Of a stretch of 64,000 bases of DNA, positions 36,136 through 44,445 are shown one piece after another; positions within the stretch are counted from its first letter, which is position 1, and every line of letters begins with the position of its first letter. A program made the position numbers and the translations under genes. The notes under the pieces are model-generated. The model worked only from the letters and a program-made list of their open reading frames with translations, was not told where the DNA came from and did no database searches. The stretch is from Roseitalea porphyridii. GTDB lineage: Bacteria > Pseudomonadota > Alphaproteobacteria > Rhizobiales > Rhizobiaceae. The stretch is taken from contig NZ_CP036532.1 in assembly GCF_004331955.1 (NCBI RefSeq), forward strand, positions 2,294,001-2,358,000. Reading direction: 5' to 3'.

Positions 36136-37212
36136 ATGAGCTTGGACTCCACACCCGACCAGCAGGCCGAAAAAGCCGCCCCGATGAGCGAACACGATCG
36201 CCAGAGCCGCGGCGTGATGATCGACCTTGCGATCCGCTATGGCTTTCTGTGCCTGCTGCTCGGCATGATCGTCTTCTTCTCGATCTTCGCCGACGGTTTC
36301 GCAGGGCCACGCTCGGCCGTCTTCATCTTCCAGTCGGTCGCCATCACCGGCATTCTGGCGCTCGGCGTCACCTGCACGCTGGTCGTCGGCGGGTTCGATC
36401 TTTCGATCGGCTCGGTCGCGACATCGTCGATGATGCTGTCGGCCTACATGATGGTGATTCTCGAACAATCGGCCTTCGTCACCATTGTTGCCTGCCTGCT
36501 GATGGGTGCCTTCATCGGCCTCGTGAACGGGCTGATGATCGTCAAGACCAAGGTGCCCGACCTTCTGGCGACGCTCGGCATGATGTTCCTGCTGCTCGGC
36601 CTGCAGCGCATTCCGACCGAAGGCCGGTCGATCGCCACCGGCATGACGCTGCCCGACGGCTCGACCGCCGAGGGCACCTTCTCGTCCTTCTTCCTGTCGA
36701 TGGGCCGGCACCGGTTCGACTTCGTTCTGGACGATCTGATCCCGGTCTCGGTGGTCTTCCTGATCGTCATCGGCATCCTCGTCTGGGTGTTCCTCGAACT
36801 GACCCGGCACGGACGGCTGATGTACGCGATCGGCTCGAACGAACGCGCCGCCAGTCTGACCGGCACTAACGTGAACCGCTACAAGATCATGGCCTACATG
36901 ATCTCCGGCACGCTCGCCTCGGTGGGGGGCCTGCTGCTCGCCGCACGCCTCGGCCGTGGCGACATCGCCTCGGGCACCAACCTGCTGCTGGACGCGGTCG
37001 CCGCCGCGCTGATCGGCTTCGCCGTGCTCGGCGCGGCCAAGCCGAACGCGTTCGGCACCGCGATGGGCGCGCTGTTCGTCGGCATCCTGCTTCAGGGCCT
37101 GACGATGATGAACGCGCCCTACTACACCCAGGATTTCATCAAGGGCTTCGTCCTCGTGATCGCCCTTGTCTTCACCTTCTCGCTTTCCGCCCGAAGGGCC
37201 GGAAGCCACTGA
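36136..37212 (+). CDS. Ribose-type ABC transporter permease
   Basis: A 358-residue inner-membrane protein of the RbsC/AraH family with a hydrophilic N-terminal 35 residues and about nine helices. Typical motifs are GVTCTLVVGGFDLSIGS, GRLMYAIGSNERAASLTG and GRGDIASGTNLLLDAVAAALIG. It starts one base after the ATPase stop codon; an internal ATG at 36184 is possible. It forms the channel of the Rbs-type importer. Confidence 0.92.
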   Translation: MSLDSTPDQQAEKAAPMSEHDRQSRGVMIDLAIRYGFLCLLLGMIVFFSIFADGFAGPRSAVFIFQSVAITGILALGVTCTLVVGGFDLSIGSVATSSMMLSAYMMVILEQSAFVTIVACLLMGAFIGLVNGLMIVKTKVPDLLATLGMMFLLLGLQRIPTEGRSIATGMTLPDGSTAEGTFSSFFLSMGRHRFDFVLDDLIPVSVVFLIVIGILVWVFLELTRHGRLMYAIGSNERAASLTGTNVNRYKIMAYMISGTLASVGGLLLAARLGRGDIASGTNLLLDAVAAALIGFAVLGAAKPNAFGTAMGALFVGILLQGLTMMNAPYYTQDFIKGFVLVIALVFTFSLSARRAGSH

Positions 37213-37240
37213 AAATGCTCACGTAACAGGAGGAGAGAGC

Positions 37241-38296
37241 ATGAAGATCCTACGCAGAACGGCACTGGCCATGGTTGCCAGCCTGGCCGCGTCCGCAACG
37301 CTGGCAACCGGCGGCGCGGCGCAGGCCCAGGACATGCCGGCACCTTTCGACAACCCCGAAGACGTCACCATCGCACTGGTGCGCTACCTGTCGACGGGCG
37401 ACTTCTTCCAGTCCTATCTGGCCGGCGTGGAAGCCCAGGCCGAGGCGCTCGGCGTCGACCTGCGCGTCTTCGACAGCCGCCAGGATGCGGCGCTTCAGGC
37501 CGACATGGTCGACCAGGCGATCGCGCTCGGCGTCGACGGCATCATCATCCAGCACGGGCTGACCGAGTCCATGCAGGAAGCGGCCCAGCGGGCCGTGGAC
37601 GCGGGCATCAAGGTCGTCGCCTTCGACGTCAATGTCGAGAACGATGCGATACCGCAGATCGAGCAGTCCGACCGTGACCTCGCCCGTCTGGTTCTGGAAC
37701 AGGCGATCAAGGACAATGGCGAGGAGTGGAAGGCCGGCTATGTCTACGTGCCCGGCATCGCTCCGCTCGACCGGCGCGACGAGACCTGGCGCGAGTTCAA
37801 GGAGCGCTATCCGGGCATCGACGAGGTCGCCCAGTTCGGCACCCTCGACAATCCGATCGCCAACTCCAACGCCAACCAGGCCCGCTCGGTGCTCCAGGCC
37901 AACCCGGACATCGAGGTCGTGTTCGCGCCCTATAACGAGTTCGCGCGCGGCGTGAAGATCGCCGTGGACGAGGCCGGCCTTTCGTCGGACATCGACATCT
38001 ATTCGGCCGACGTGTCGACCTCCGACATCGTCGCCATGCGTGAGCCGGACAGCGCCTGGGCGGCAACGGCTGCAACCAACCCGGCCGTGGTCGGCGAGGT
38101 CTCGGTGCGCGCGCTGGCGATCATGCTGGCCGGCGGCGATCCGGGCTCCAGCGTGATCATCCCGCCGACCCTGATCACCCAGGACATGCTCAACGAGATG
38201 GACATCTCGAACATGGAGGAACTGTCGTCGAACCTGGCCCAGTTCGCCCATGCCGATGTCGCCATGACCGACTGGATGCCTCTGCCGCCACGCTGA
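37241..38296 (+). CDS. Ribose-type ABC transporter substrate-binding protein
   Basis: A 351-residue periplasmic protein with a signal peptide (1-30, ending GGAAQAQ). It has the periplasmic-binding-protein class I fold of RbsB: VTIALVRYLSTGDFFQSYLAGVEA, DGIIIQHGLTESMQEAAQRAVDAGIKVVAFDV and VVFAPYNEFARGVKIAVDEAG. AGGAGG precedes the ATG. It delivers the sugar to the Rbs-type permease. Ligand not known, but mtnK, mtnA and a mutarotase as neighbours suggest 5-methylthioribose or 5-deoxyribose. Confidence 0.92.
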   Translation: MKILRRTALAMVASLAASATLATGGAAQAQDMPAPFDNPEDVTIALVRYLSTGDFFQSYLAGVEAQAEALGVDLRVFDSRQDAALQADMVDQAIALGVDGIIIQHGLTESMQEAAQRAVDAGIKVVAFDVNVENDAIPQIEQSDRDLARLVLEQAIKDNGEEWKAGYVYVPGIAPLDRRDETWREFKERYPGIDEVAQFGTLDNPIANSNANQARSVLQANPDIEVVFAPYNEFARGVKIAVDEAGLSSDIDIYSADVSTSDIVAMREPDSAWAATAATNPAVVGEVSVRALAIMLAGGDPGSSVIIPPTLITQDMLNEMDISNMEELSSNLAQFAHADVAMTDWMPLPPR

Positions 38297-38311
38297 GCCA
38301 TTCCGTTCCCG

Positions 38312-38345
38312 AAGGGGCCGCCGCGCGCGGCCCCTTTCTTCTTTG
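38312..38345 (+). terminator. Rho-independent terminator/attenuator after the Rbs-type binding-protein gene
   Basis: A perfect 10-bp stem AAGGGGCCGC/GCGGCCCCTT with a 5-nt loop is followed by TTTCTTCTTT. It stops 13 bp before the FucU-like gene, so read-through must express that gene. This would give much more binding protein than mutarotase. Confidence 0.75.
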
Positions 38346-38358
38346 GGGAGACCCGCAC

Positions 38359-38802
38359 ATGCTCAAGGGCATCGACGCGCGCGTGACGCCGGACCTGATG
38401 GACGCGCTGATGCGCATGGGCCATGGCGACGAGATCGTCATCGCCGACGCGAACTTTCCCGCCCACGCGACCGCCGCGCACTGCCATGTGCCCGAGCCCA
38501 TCCACCTGCCGGCAATGGACGCGGTCGAGGCGGCCGAACTGATCTGCACGCTGCTGCCGCTCGAGGCGTTCTTCGACTATTGCGCGCTGCGCATGCAGAT
38601 CGACGGCGCGCCCGACGAGATGGGCGAAGTCCATACGCAGGTCTTCGCCGTGCTCGAACGCCAGAAGCCCGACGGCGCCGTCCTGTCGAGCCTTGAGCGA
38701 CAGGACTTCTACGCGCAGGCGAAACAGGCCTTTGCCGTGGTCGCCACCAACGAGGCGCGCCCCTTCGGCTGCTTCATCCTGCGCAAGGGCGTGATTTTCT
38801 AG
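38359..38802 (+). CDS. FucU/RbsD-family sugar mutarotase
   Basis: A 147-residue cytoplasmic protein of the RbsD/FucU fold: LMDALMRMGHGDEIVIADANFPAH with the catalytic His near residue 22, and a C-terminal FGCFILRKGVIF. It interconverts sugar anomers so that imported sugar can be used by the kinase; MtnK-type kinases act on one anomer. GGGGAG precedes the ATG. Its last 4 bp overlap the convergent RuBisCO-like gene. Confidence 0.88.
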   Translation: MLKGIDARVTPDLMDALMRMGHGDEIVIADANFPAHATAAHCHVPEPIHLPAMDAVEAAELICTLLPLEAFFDYCALRMQIDGAPDEMGEVHTQVFAVLERQKPDGAVLSSLERQDFYAQAKQAFAVVATNEARPFGCFILRKGVIF

Positions 38803-39947
38803 GCGGTCTCGCGCTCGGCGCGGGCCGCATCGACCGCCCTGCGCATCGCCGTCACCGCCTCGCCGATCTTGTCGCCGGCCCGCAGCAGGCTGCCGCCGAG
38901 CAGATAGACGACATCGTCGCCATACATGCGCACCATGTCGGCGGCGCGCTCGACACTCATGCCGCCGCCCGGCGACGGCAGCATCGGCCTGCCATGCCCG
39001 TGCGGATCCCGGCAGGCCTCGGCGATCGACAGGCATTCCTCGGCCGAAAAGCCGAACCGCCCGCCGACATTGGGAAAGACCGAGATGTCCGAACCGGCGA
39101 GCCGCTGCAGCACGCCATACATCATCGCGTGGGTGAAGCCGGTGTCGGGCGACAGCACGAACGGGCCGGTGAAGCTCGGATGGGTCATGATCGGCAGGTC
39201 GAACGCGGGGTCACAGGCCAGCTGGTGGACGATCTCGAAGCCGAGCAGGCCCGGCATCAGCAGCACCCCGCCCGAGCCCGCCGTCTTGGCGAAGAAGGCA
39301 CGCTCGACGAGCTGGTCCGGCCGGCCGGTGATGTTGGCAAAATGCAGCGCCGAGGTGCCGAATTCGGCATTGGCGCGCGCCACCGCGGCGGCGACCTTTT
39401 CGGTGCGCTCCTCGAACGGGGACATCGGCTGGTCGGCGAGGCCGTGATCGTCCTTGATGATGTCGGCGCCGCCGGCAACGCAGCGCCAGGCGATCTCCGC
39501 AAGCTGGTCGGACGTCGAGCCCTGCGGCTTGATCACCGGCGAAATCAGCCCGCCTTCCGGCCGGCCGGCGCGCTGACGCACGCCCGCGATGCCGAAACGC
39601 GGACCGGCGAACCGTTCGGCGATCACCGGGCCGGGGTCGACGCCGACGACCTTGATGCCCTGCTGGATCGACGAATTGCCGAACATGACATTCAGGAGTT
39701 GCACCAGTTCGGTACCGGCGCTGTCGGGCGAATAGGAGATCGTCACGTCGAACACGCCCCGCCTCGCCATCACCGCGCGACCGACCTGTCCGACGATCTC
39801 GTCGGCGATGAAGCCTTCGGGCACGATGTCGCCGGGGATCTCGACGGTCTGCTCGAGCGCCACGTCATGGGCGCGGCGCATTGCCGCCGACGCGCTCTCG
39901 GCGAGGATCCGGTAGGTGACGGTGAACCGTTCGGCCTCCGCCGCCAT
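38799..39947 (-). CDS. RuBisCO-like protein (form IV)
   Basis: A 382-residue RuBisCO large-subunit fold protein, shorter than true RuBisCO. Aligning by eye: the first catalytic Lys is kept (VIKPQG, but the next Lys is Gln); the carbamate motif reads KDDH instead of KDDE; the active-site His is kept (IMTHPSF); the loop-6 Lys is missing (GGRFGFS). So it should not fix CO2. Form IV proteins enolise or isomerise sugar phosphates or decarboxylate keto-acid phosphates. In this context a 5-modified ribulose 1-phosphate is the likely substrate. The sequence looks closer to the 3-oxo-isoapionate-4-phosphate decarboxylase branch (OiaX/OiaT) than to the R. rubrum methylthioribulose isomerase. The start overlaps the transketolase stop (TGATG). 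Confidence 0.85.
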   Translation of the reverse strand: MAAEAERFTVTYRILAESASAAMRRAHDVALEQTVEIPGDIVPEGFIADEIVGQVGRAVMARRGVFDVTISYSPDSAGTELVQLLNVMFGNSSIQQGIKVVGVDPGPVIAERFAGPRFGIAGVRQRAGRPEGGLISPVIKPQGSTSDQLAEIAWRCVAGGADIIKDDHGLADQPMSPFEERTEKVAAAVARANAEFGTSALHFANITGRPDQLVERAFFAKTAGSGGVLLMPGLLGFEIVHQLACDPAFDLPIMTHPSFTGPFVLSPDTGFTHAMMYGVLQRLAGSDISVFPNVGGRFGFSAEECLSIAEACRDPHGHGRPMLPSPGGGMSVERAADMVRMYGDDVVYLLGGSLLRAGDKIGEAVTAMRRAVDAARAERETA

Positions 39948-40951
39948 CACAGCGCCTCGGCCTTGACGGCCGAATGCACCGCATCGACGCGCGCGGCCGA
40001 AAGCTGCTCCTCGGTGATGCCGGTCTTCTGCCCGATCAGCGTCTCGATGCCGGCAACGAGCGCCGAGGCGTCGAGCCCGTAATGCTTCATCAGATAGCCG
40101 CGCGAGCCGCCATGGGCATAGGTGTCCTTGAGGCCGAGCCGCACCAGCCGCTTGCCGACGCCATTGTCGGCCATGATCTCGGCGACCAGCGAGCCGACAC
40201 CGCCCTCGGTAACGTGGTTTTCGAGCACCACGACGCCCTTGGACACCGATGCGATGTGATCGAGCAGCGGTTTCTCGTCGAACGGCTTGATCGTGTTGAT
40301 GTGCAGATGACGGACCGAGACGCCGGCCTTTTCGAGCGCCTCGCGCGCCCGCAGCGCCTCTTCGGTGGCGATGCCCGAGGTGACGACCAGAACGTCCTCG
40401 CCGAGCGCCAGTTCGCGCATCTGGCCGACCACGATGGGCGTATCGAAAAGGCGCGGCACCGAGCCGCGCAGCACCCGGCAATAGACCGGCCCGTCGATCG
40501 AATCGGCGGCCTCGCAGATGCTCTCGACCTCGGTCGCATCGCCCGTCTCGAGCACCGTCATGTTGGGGATCGAGCGCATCACGGCGACATCTTCGATCGC
40601 CTGGTGGGTCATGCCGCCGGGCGTCGTCACGCCGGGCAGGAAGCCCATCAGCCGCACCTTGCGGCGCGGATAGGCGACCGATGCCATCAGCTGGTCGTAG
40701 GGCCGCCGGTACAGGAACACGCCGAACGAGTGCAGGAACGGCCGGAACCCGGCAAGCCCGAGCCCGCCGGCAAAGCTCATCATGTTCTGCTCGGCCATGC
40801 CCAGAGAGACGAACTGGTCCGGATGCCGGTCGCGGAACCCGTCGATCTCGCACGACGAGGTCAGATCGGCCGAAAGGCACAGAACGTCGGGATCGGCGGT
40901 GGCGAACTTTTCGAAGGCGGCCGCATAGGGCCGTGTGACCATCTCGACCAT
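39947..40951 (-). CDS. Transketolase C-terminal subunit (split enzyme)
   Basis: A 334-residue protein with the transketolase pyrimidine-binding and C-terminal domains: VSLGMAEQNMMSFAGGLGLAG (catalytic Glu), GVTTPGGMTHQAIEDVAVMRSIPNM and VVVLENHVTEGGVGSLVAEI. It needs the N-terminal subunit encoded upstream, with which it overlaps as TGATG. Split transketolases work in side pathways such as apulose 4-phosphate or sulfofructose cleavage. Here the co-operonic RuBisCO-like protein suggests a 1-modified xylulose 5-phosphate or related ketose phosphate. Confidence 0.9.
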   Translation of the reverse strand: MVEMVTRPYAAAFEKFATADPDVLCLSADLTSSCEIDGFRDRHPDQFVSLGMAEQNMMSFAGGLGLAGFRPFLHSFGVFLYRRPYDQLMASVAYPRRKVRLMGFLPGVTTPGGMTHQAIEDVAVMRSIPNMTVLETGDATEVESICEAADSIDGPVYCRVLRGSVPRLFDTPIVVGQMRELALGEDVLVVTSGIATEEALRAREALEKAGVSVRHLHINTIKPFDEKPLLDHIASVSKGVVVLENHVTEGGVGSLVAEIMADNGVGKRLVRLGLKDTYAHGGSRGYLMKHYGLDASALVAGIETLIGQKTGITEEQLSAARVDAVHSAVKAEAL

Positions 40952-41886
40952 CAGTGCGCTCCCTCGGCGATATCGACCGGCTCGACACCGAGCTCCTCGG
41001 CGATCGCCTTGTTCATCTCGTCGCGCTCCTCGGGCGTCTTGAATCGCACATAGTGAAGGCGCGGGAACCGGCGCTGCAGGAAGCTCATCCCGTGCGTCGG
41101 CGAGGACCGCGCCAGGATGATCAGCGGCCGGTCCTCGTGCGGCTCGGCCTTTGCCTGGCGCATCGCATCGAGATCGTGCGCGTCGATCTCGACGCAGACG
41201 GCGCCGAACGCGCGGAACTTTTCGGCGATGTCGCGCACTTCCATCACCGAACTCATCGCGCCGTCGCACTGCTGGTCGTTGACGTCCATCAGCGCCCACA
41301 GATTGTCGATGCGGTGATGGGCGGCCGCCTGCACCGCCTCCCAGGTCTGGCCCTCCTGGACCTCGCCGTCGGACATGAAGACGCACACCTGCCCCTCCTC
41401 GCCGCGCCGCTTGCGGCCGAAGGCGAGGCCCGCGCCGGTCGAAAGGCCGATGCCGAGCGTGCCGTTGTGCACTTCCATGCCCGGCGAGTGCTCGGCGCCG
41501 ATCATCTCGACCGACGATCCGTCCTTATTGAACATCTCGAGCCCTTCGGGCGCCATGCGGCCGGTCTCGATCAGCGTGGCATAGGCGACCAGCGCATAGT
41601 GGGCCGGCGCGATGAAGAGCCGGTCATAGCGCGGCTCGAACGGGCCGTTATAGCCCGCCCCCGTCACGTAGTCCGGATTGTCCGCCGACGGTACGCCGCC
41701 GAAGGGTCTTGGCACCGCCGGCAGGGTCGGCTCGCCCAGATTGAGCGCCTCGTTGTAGAGAAAAGCGAGCTGTTCGGCGGCCGAGCATGCCTGGCTGAGA
41801 TAGCCGCCATTGTTGCGCATGCAGTGCTCGAACACGCGCCGCCTGATGCCCAGCGCCACCTCTTCGGTCGACTTGCGGTTTTTCAC
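40951..41886 (-). CDS. Transketolase N-terminal subunit (split enzyme)
   Basis: A 311-residue thiamine diphosphate-binding half. It has GTLGIGLSTGAGLAFG and a ThDP/Mg motif with SDGEVQEGQTWEA ... LMDVNDQQ (GDG replaced by SDG). It begins with GTG at 41886 (MKNRKSTEEV). It is the first gene of an operon with the C-terminal subunit and the RuBisCO-like protein. A candidate SorC-type operator lies about 40 bp upstream. The catalytic role depends on the partner subunit. Confidence 0.9.
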   Translation of the reverse strand: MKNRKSTEEVALGIRRRVFEHCMRNNGGYLSQACSAAEQLAFLYNEALNLGEPTLPAVPRPFGGVPSADNPDYVTGAGYNGPFEPRYDRLFIAPAHYALVAYATLIETGRMAPEGLEMFNKDGSSVEMIGAEHSPGMEVHNGTLGIGLSTGAGLAFGRKRRGEEGQVCVFMSDGEVQEGQTWEAVQAAAHHRIDNLWALMDVNDQQCDGAMSSVMEVRDIAEKFRAFGAVCVEIDAHDLDAMRQAKAEPHEDRPLIILARSSPTHGMSFLQRRFPRLHYVRFKTPEERDEMNKAIAEELGVEPVDIAEGAH

Positions 41887-41924
41887 GTCCCAACCTCGTT
41901 TTGGAGCGGACTCTACGGCCCACT

Positions 41925-41936
41925 ATACAAATGTCA
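41925..41936. promoter_or_regulatory. Candidate SorC-type operator before the transketolase/RuBisCO-like operon
   Basis: ATACAAATGTCA matches TGACAAATGTCA at 31087 in 10 of 12 bases, with the GTCA arm intact. The related stretch GGCTTTTGTGAAAT follows at 41946-41959. It is the weakest of the four sites. Confidence 0.45.
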
Positions 41937-41976
41937 AGGCTATCTGGCTTTTGTGAAATCCGTACGAAACGAGTGA

Positions 41977-42753
41977 TCAGTACGGCGTGTCGCCGCCGTC
42001 GATCGTGATCGCCTGGCCGCGGATGATCTGCGCCGCATCACCCAGAAGGAACGCGATCACTCGGCCCACTTCGACCGGCTCGATATGCCGACCCAGCTGC
42101 GCCGGCACCATCGAGCCGAACAATTCGTTCCGGTCGGTGCCGCTCTTTTCGGAAATGAAATCGGCGACCGCGCCAAGCATGTCGGTCGCCACCCCGCCCG
42201 GACACACCGCATTGACGTTGATCCTGTCGGCCGCCCATTCGAGCGACAGCGAGCGCGTCAGGTTGATCACGGCAGCCTTCGACGCGTTGTAGCCGGCCAT
42301 GTTCGGATAGCCGACCTTGCCGGCGTTCGAGGCGACGTTGACGATCGCCCCGCCCTTGCCCGCCATCAGCGCGGCGGCCGCCTGCGCGGCGACCAGCACG
42401 CCCTTGACGTTGACGGCATACTCGGCGTCGAAATCGGCCGGCTTCATCTCGGTCGCCGGCCCGAGCCGCACGATGCCGGCATTGTTGACCAGCCCGTCGA
42501 ACCGCCCGAAGCGGTCTCGAAGCGCGCCGAGCGCGGCATCCATCGACGCGCGGTCGGTGACGTCGGCGGCGAGGCCGATGACCGTTTCGCCCGATGGATC
42601 AAGCGTTTGCGCGGCTTTTTCGACTCGGTTTCCATCGAGGTCGATCAGCCCCGCCCTGCCGCCGGCCTCGACGATCGCCCGCGCGATCCCCTGCCCGATG
42701 CCGCCGGCCCCGCCGGTGACCGCGATCACCCTTCCGTCCAGACGTCCCGTCAT
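41977..42753 (-). CDS. Short-chain dehydrogenase/reductase (1)
   Basis: A 258-residue classical SDR: VTGGAGGIGQGIA (NAD(P) loop), VNNAGIV, Ser in NVASNAGK and YNASK active site, with AITIDGGDTPY at the C-terminus. Asp after the second strand (LIDLDGN) favours NAD. It is the last gene of the nucleoside-salvage operon, 31 bp after a second SDR. It could oxidise a sugar or aldehyde product of the pathway; substrate not known. Confidence 0.88.
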   Translation of the reverse strand: MTGRLDGRVIAVTGGAGGIGQGIARAIVEAGGRAGLIDLDGNRVEKAAQTLDPSGETVIGLAADVTDRASMDAALGALRDRFGRFDGLVNNAGIVRLGPATEMKPADFDAEYAVNVKGVLVAAQAAAALMAGKGGAIVNVASNAGKVGYPNMAGYNASKAAVINLTRSLSLEWAADRINVNAVCPGGVATDMLGAVADFISEKSGTDRNELFGSMVPAQLGRHIEPVEVGRVIAFLLGDAAQIIRGQAITIDGGDTPY

Positions 42754-42784
42754 GGCGCTCTCCTGTTCTTGTTATGATGTCTTC

Positions 42785-43582
42785 TCACCAGGTCGGATGG
42801 GCGGTCACGCCGCCATCGACGACCAGATTGGCGCCTGTGATCCAGCGCGCCGCGTCGGAGGCAAGGAACAGCGCCGCATCGGCAATGTCCTCGGGCCGGC
42901 CGAGCCGTTCGAGCGGCGCCGCCGCCTTCCACCGTTCCACGCCCTCGGGCCAGCCTTCCTCGATCCCGTCGCGATGGATCAGCCCCGGCGAGACGGCGTT
43001 GACGCGCAGGCCGACCGGCCCCAGTTCGAGCGCCGCCGCCCGCGTCAGCATGATCAGCGCCGCCTTGGAGGCGGCATAATGGCTGTGGCCCGGCGCCGGG
43101 TTCAGCCCCTCGATCGAGGCGATGTTGACCGCCGCGCCCTTCGTCGTGCCGGTCTCGCGCATGTGCGCCGCGAGCGCCCGGATCAGCCCGAACGGGCCGG
43201 TCACGTTCGCCGCCATCATCGCCGCCATGTCGTCGGCGCCGATCTCGTCGAACATGGCGACGGGCTGGATGCCGGCATTGTTGACGACGATGTCGACGCC
43301 GCCGAACACCGTGGCGACGCGCGAGAGAAGTTCGGCGCAGTCGGCCTCGGCGGTCAGGTCCGCGCCGACGGCCAGCGCCTCGCCGCCCGCTTCGCGGATC
43401 GCACCGACGAGCGCGTCGGCCGCCGCCTCGTTGGTCCTGTAATGGACGGCGACGTTGGCGCCCGCCTCGGCGAAACGCCGCGCAATGCCCGCGCCGATGC
43501 CGCCGCTGGCGCCGGTGACGATGGCGGTGCGGCCGGAAAGGTCCAGCAATTGCCCGACGGGCGGATAGGTCGGTTCGGCCAT
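42785..43582 (-). CDS. Short-chain dehydrogenase/reductase (2)
   Basis: A 265-residue classical SDR: VTGASGGIGAGIARRF, VNNAGIQPV, Ser in IASIEG, YAASK and a C-terminal GANLVVDGG. HYRTNE after the second strand suggests NADP preference, unlike SDR 1. It starts 11 bp after the phosphorylase stop. Two SDRs of different cofactor preference in one operon suggest an epimerisation or two successive redox steps; this is inference. Confidence 0.88.
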   Translation of the reverse strand: MAEPTYPPVGQLLDLSGRTAIVTGASGGIGAGIARRFAEAGANVAVHYRTNEAAADALVGAIREAGGEALAVGADLTAEADCAELLSRVATVFGGVDIVVNNAGIQPVAMFDEIGADDMAAMMAANVTGPFGLIRALAAHMRETGTTKGAAVNIASIEGLNPAPGHSHYAASKAALIMLTRAAALELGPVGLRVNAVSPGLIHRDGIEEGWPEGVERWKAAAPLERLGRPEDIADAALFLASDAARWITGANLVVDGGVTAHPTW

Positions 43583-43593
43583 GATCGTTTTCC

Positions 43594-44427
43594 TCAGTCC
43601 AGCGTGGGCAGCAATTGTTTCAGGACGGCGGCGATCCGGCCGCCGCAGATCTCGGCATGGGCGAGCACGTCCTCGATCGTGTCGGGCTTCTGGTCGGGTC
43701 CGCCGGTCGCCTTGTTGGTGATGCCCGAAAGGCCGAGCACCGGCAGACCGCAATGGGCCGCAGCGATCACCTCCATGACGGTCGACATGCCGACCGCATC
43801 GGCGCCGGTCGAGGCGAAGTAACGCCGTTCGGCGGCGGTCTCCAGCGATGGCCCCGCTATGCCCATATAGATGCCCCGGCGCAGCGCCACGCCCGCCTTG
43901 TCGGCCACCGCGAGCGTCGCTTCGCGCAACGCCGGATCATAGGCATGCAGAAGGTCCGGAAAGCGCGGGCCGATCGCCTCGTCGTTCGCCCCGGTCAGCG
44001 GGTTGTGTCCGGTGAAGTTCATGTGATCGTCGATCAGCATGACCTCGCCCGCGTCGAAGTACGGATTGAGCCCGCCCGCCGCATTGGTGACGATCAGCCG
44101 TTTCGCGCCCAGGCCCTTGAGCACGTAGACGGCGAGCGCGATATCGCGCGCCGGCCAGCCCTCGTACAGATGGAACCGGCCCTGCATGACGACCGCGTCC
44201 GTGCCGTGCAGCCGGCCGAACACGAAGCGCCCCGCATGGCCCGGCGCCGTCGAATGGGGAAATCCGTCGATCTCCGTATAGGGCACGTGCACCGGATCGG
44301 CGACTTCGGCCGCAAGCCCGCCGAGCCCGGTGCCGAGGATCAGCGCGGTGTCGACGGGACGGTCAGTCCTGGCGCGAATGGAGGCGAGCGCCGCGTCAAG
44401 GCGCGCGAGCTGGCTTTGCTGGGACAT
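43594..44427 (-). CDS. Purine nucleoside phosphorylase (6-oxopurine type)
   Basis: A 277-residue trimeric-type phosphorylase: LILGTGLGGLAAEV (phosphate loop), MQGRFHLYEGW, GPSLETAAERRYF and GMSTVMEVIAAAHCGL followed by SGITNKA. The Asn in ITNK marks inosine/guanosine-type PNP rather than methylthioadenosine phosphorylase. It would cleave 5'-modified inosine to hypoxanthine and the 5-modified ribose 1-phosphate, the MtnA substrate. That fits the deaminase gene 18 bp upstream. Use on normal inosine or guanosine cannot be excluded. Confidence 0.9.
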   Translation of the reverse strand: MSQQSQLARLDAALASIRARTDRPVDTALILGTGLGGLAAEVADPVHVPYTEIDGFPHSTAPGHAGRFVFGRLHGTDAVVMQGRFHLYEGWPARDIALAVYVLKGLGAKRLIVTNAAGGLNPYFDAGEVMLIDDHMNFTGHNPLTGANDEAIGPRFPDLLHAYDPALREATLAVADKAGVALRRGIYMGIAGPSLETAAERRYFASTGADAVGMSTVMEVIAAAHCGLPVLGLSGITNKATGGPDQKPDTIEDVLAHAEICGGRIAAVLKQLLPTLD

Positions 44428-44445
44428 GGGCTACTCCGGTGGGAT

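Noticed and set aside
38799-39947. True CO2-fixing RuBisCO large subunit
   Set aside because: The second active-site Lys, the metal Glu and the loop-6 Lys are replaced, the protein is short, and no small subunit or phosphoribulokinase is present.
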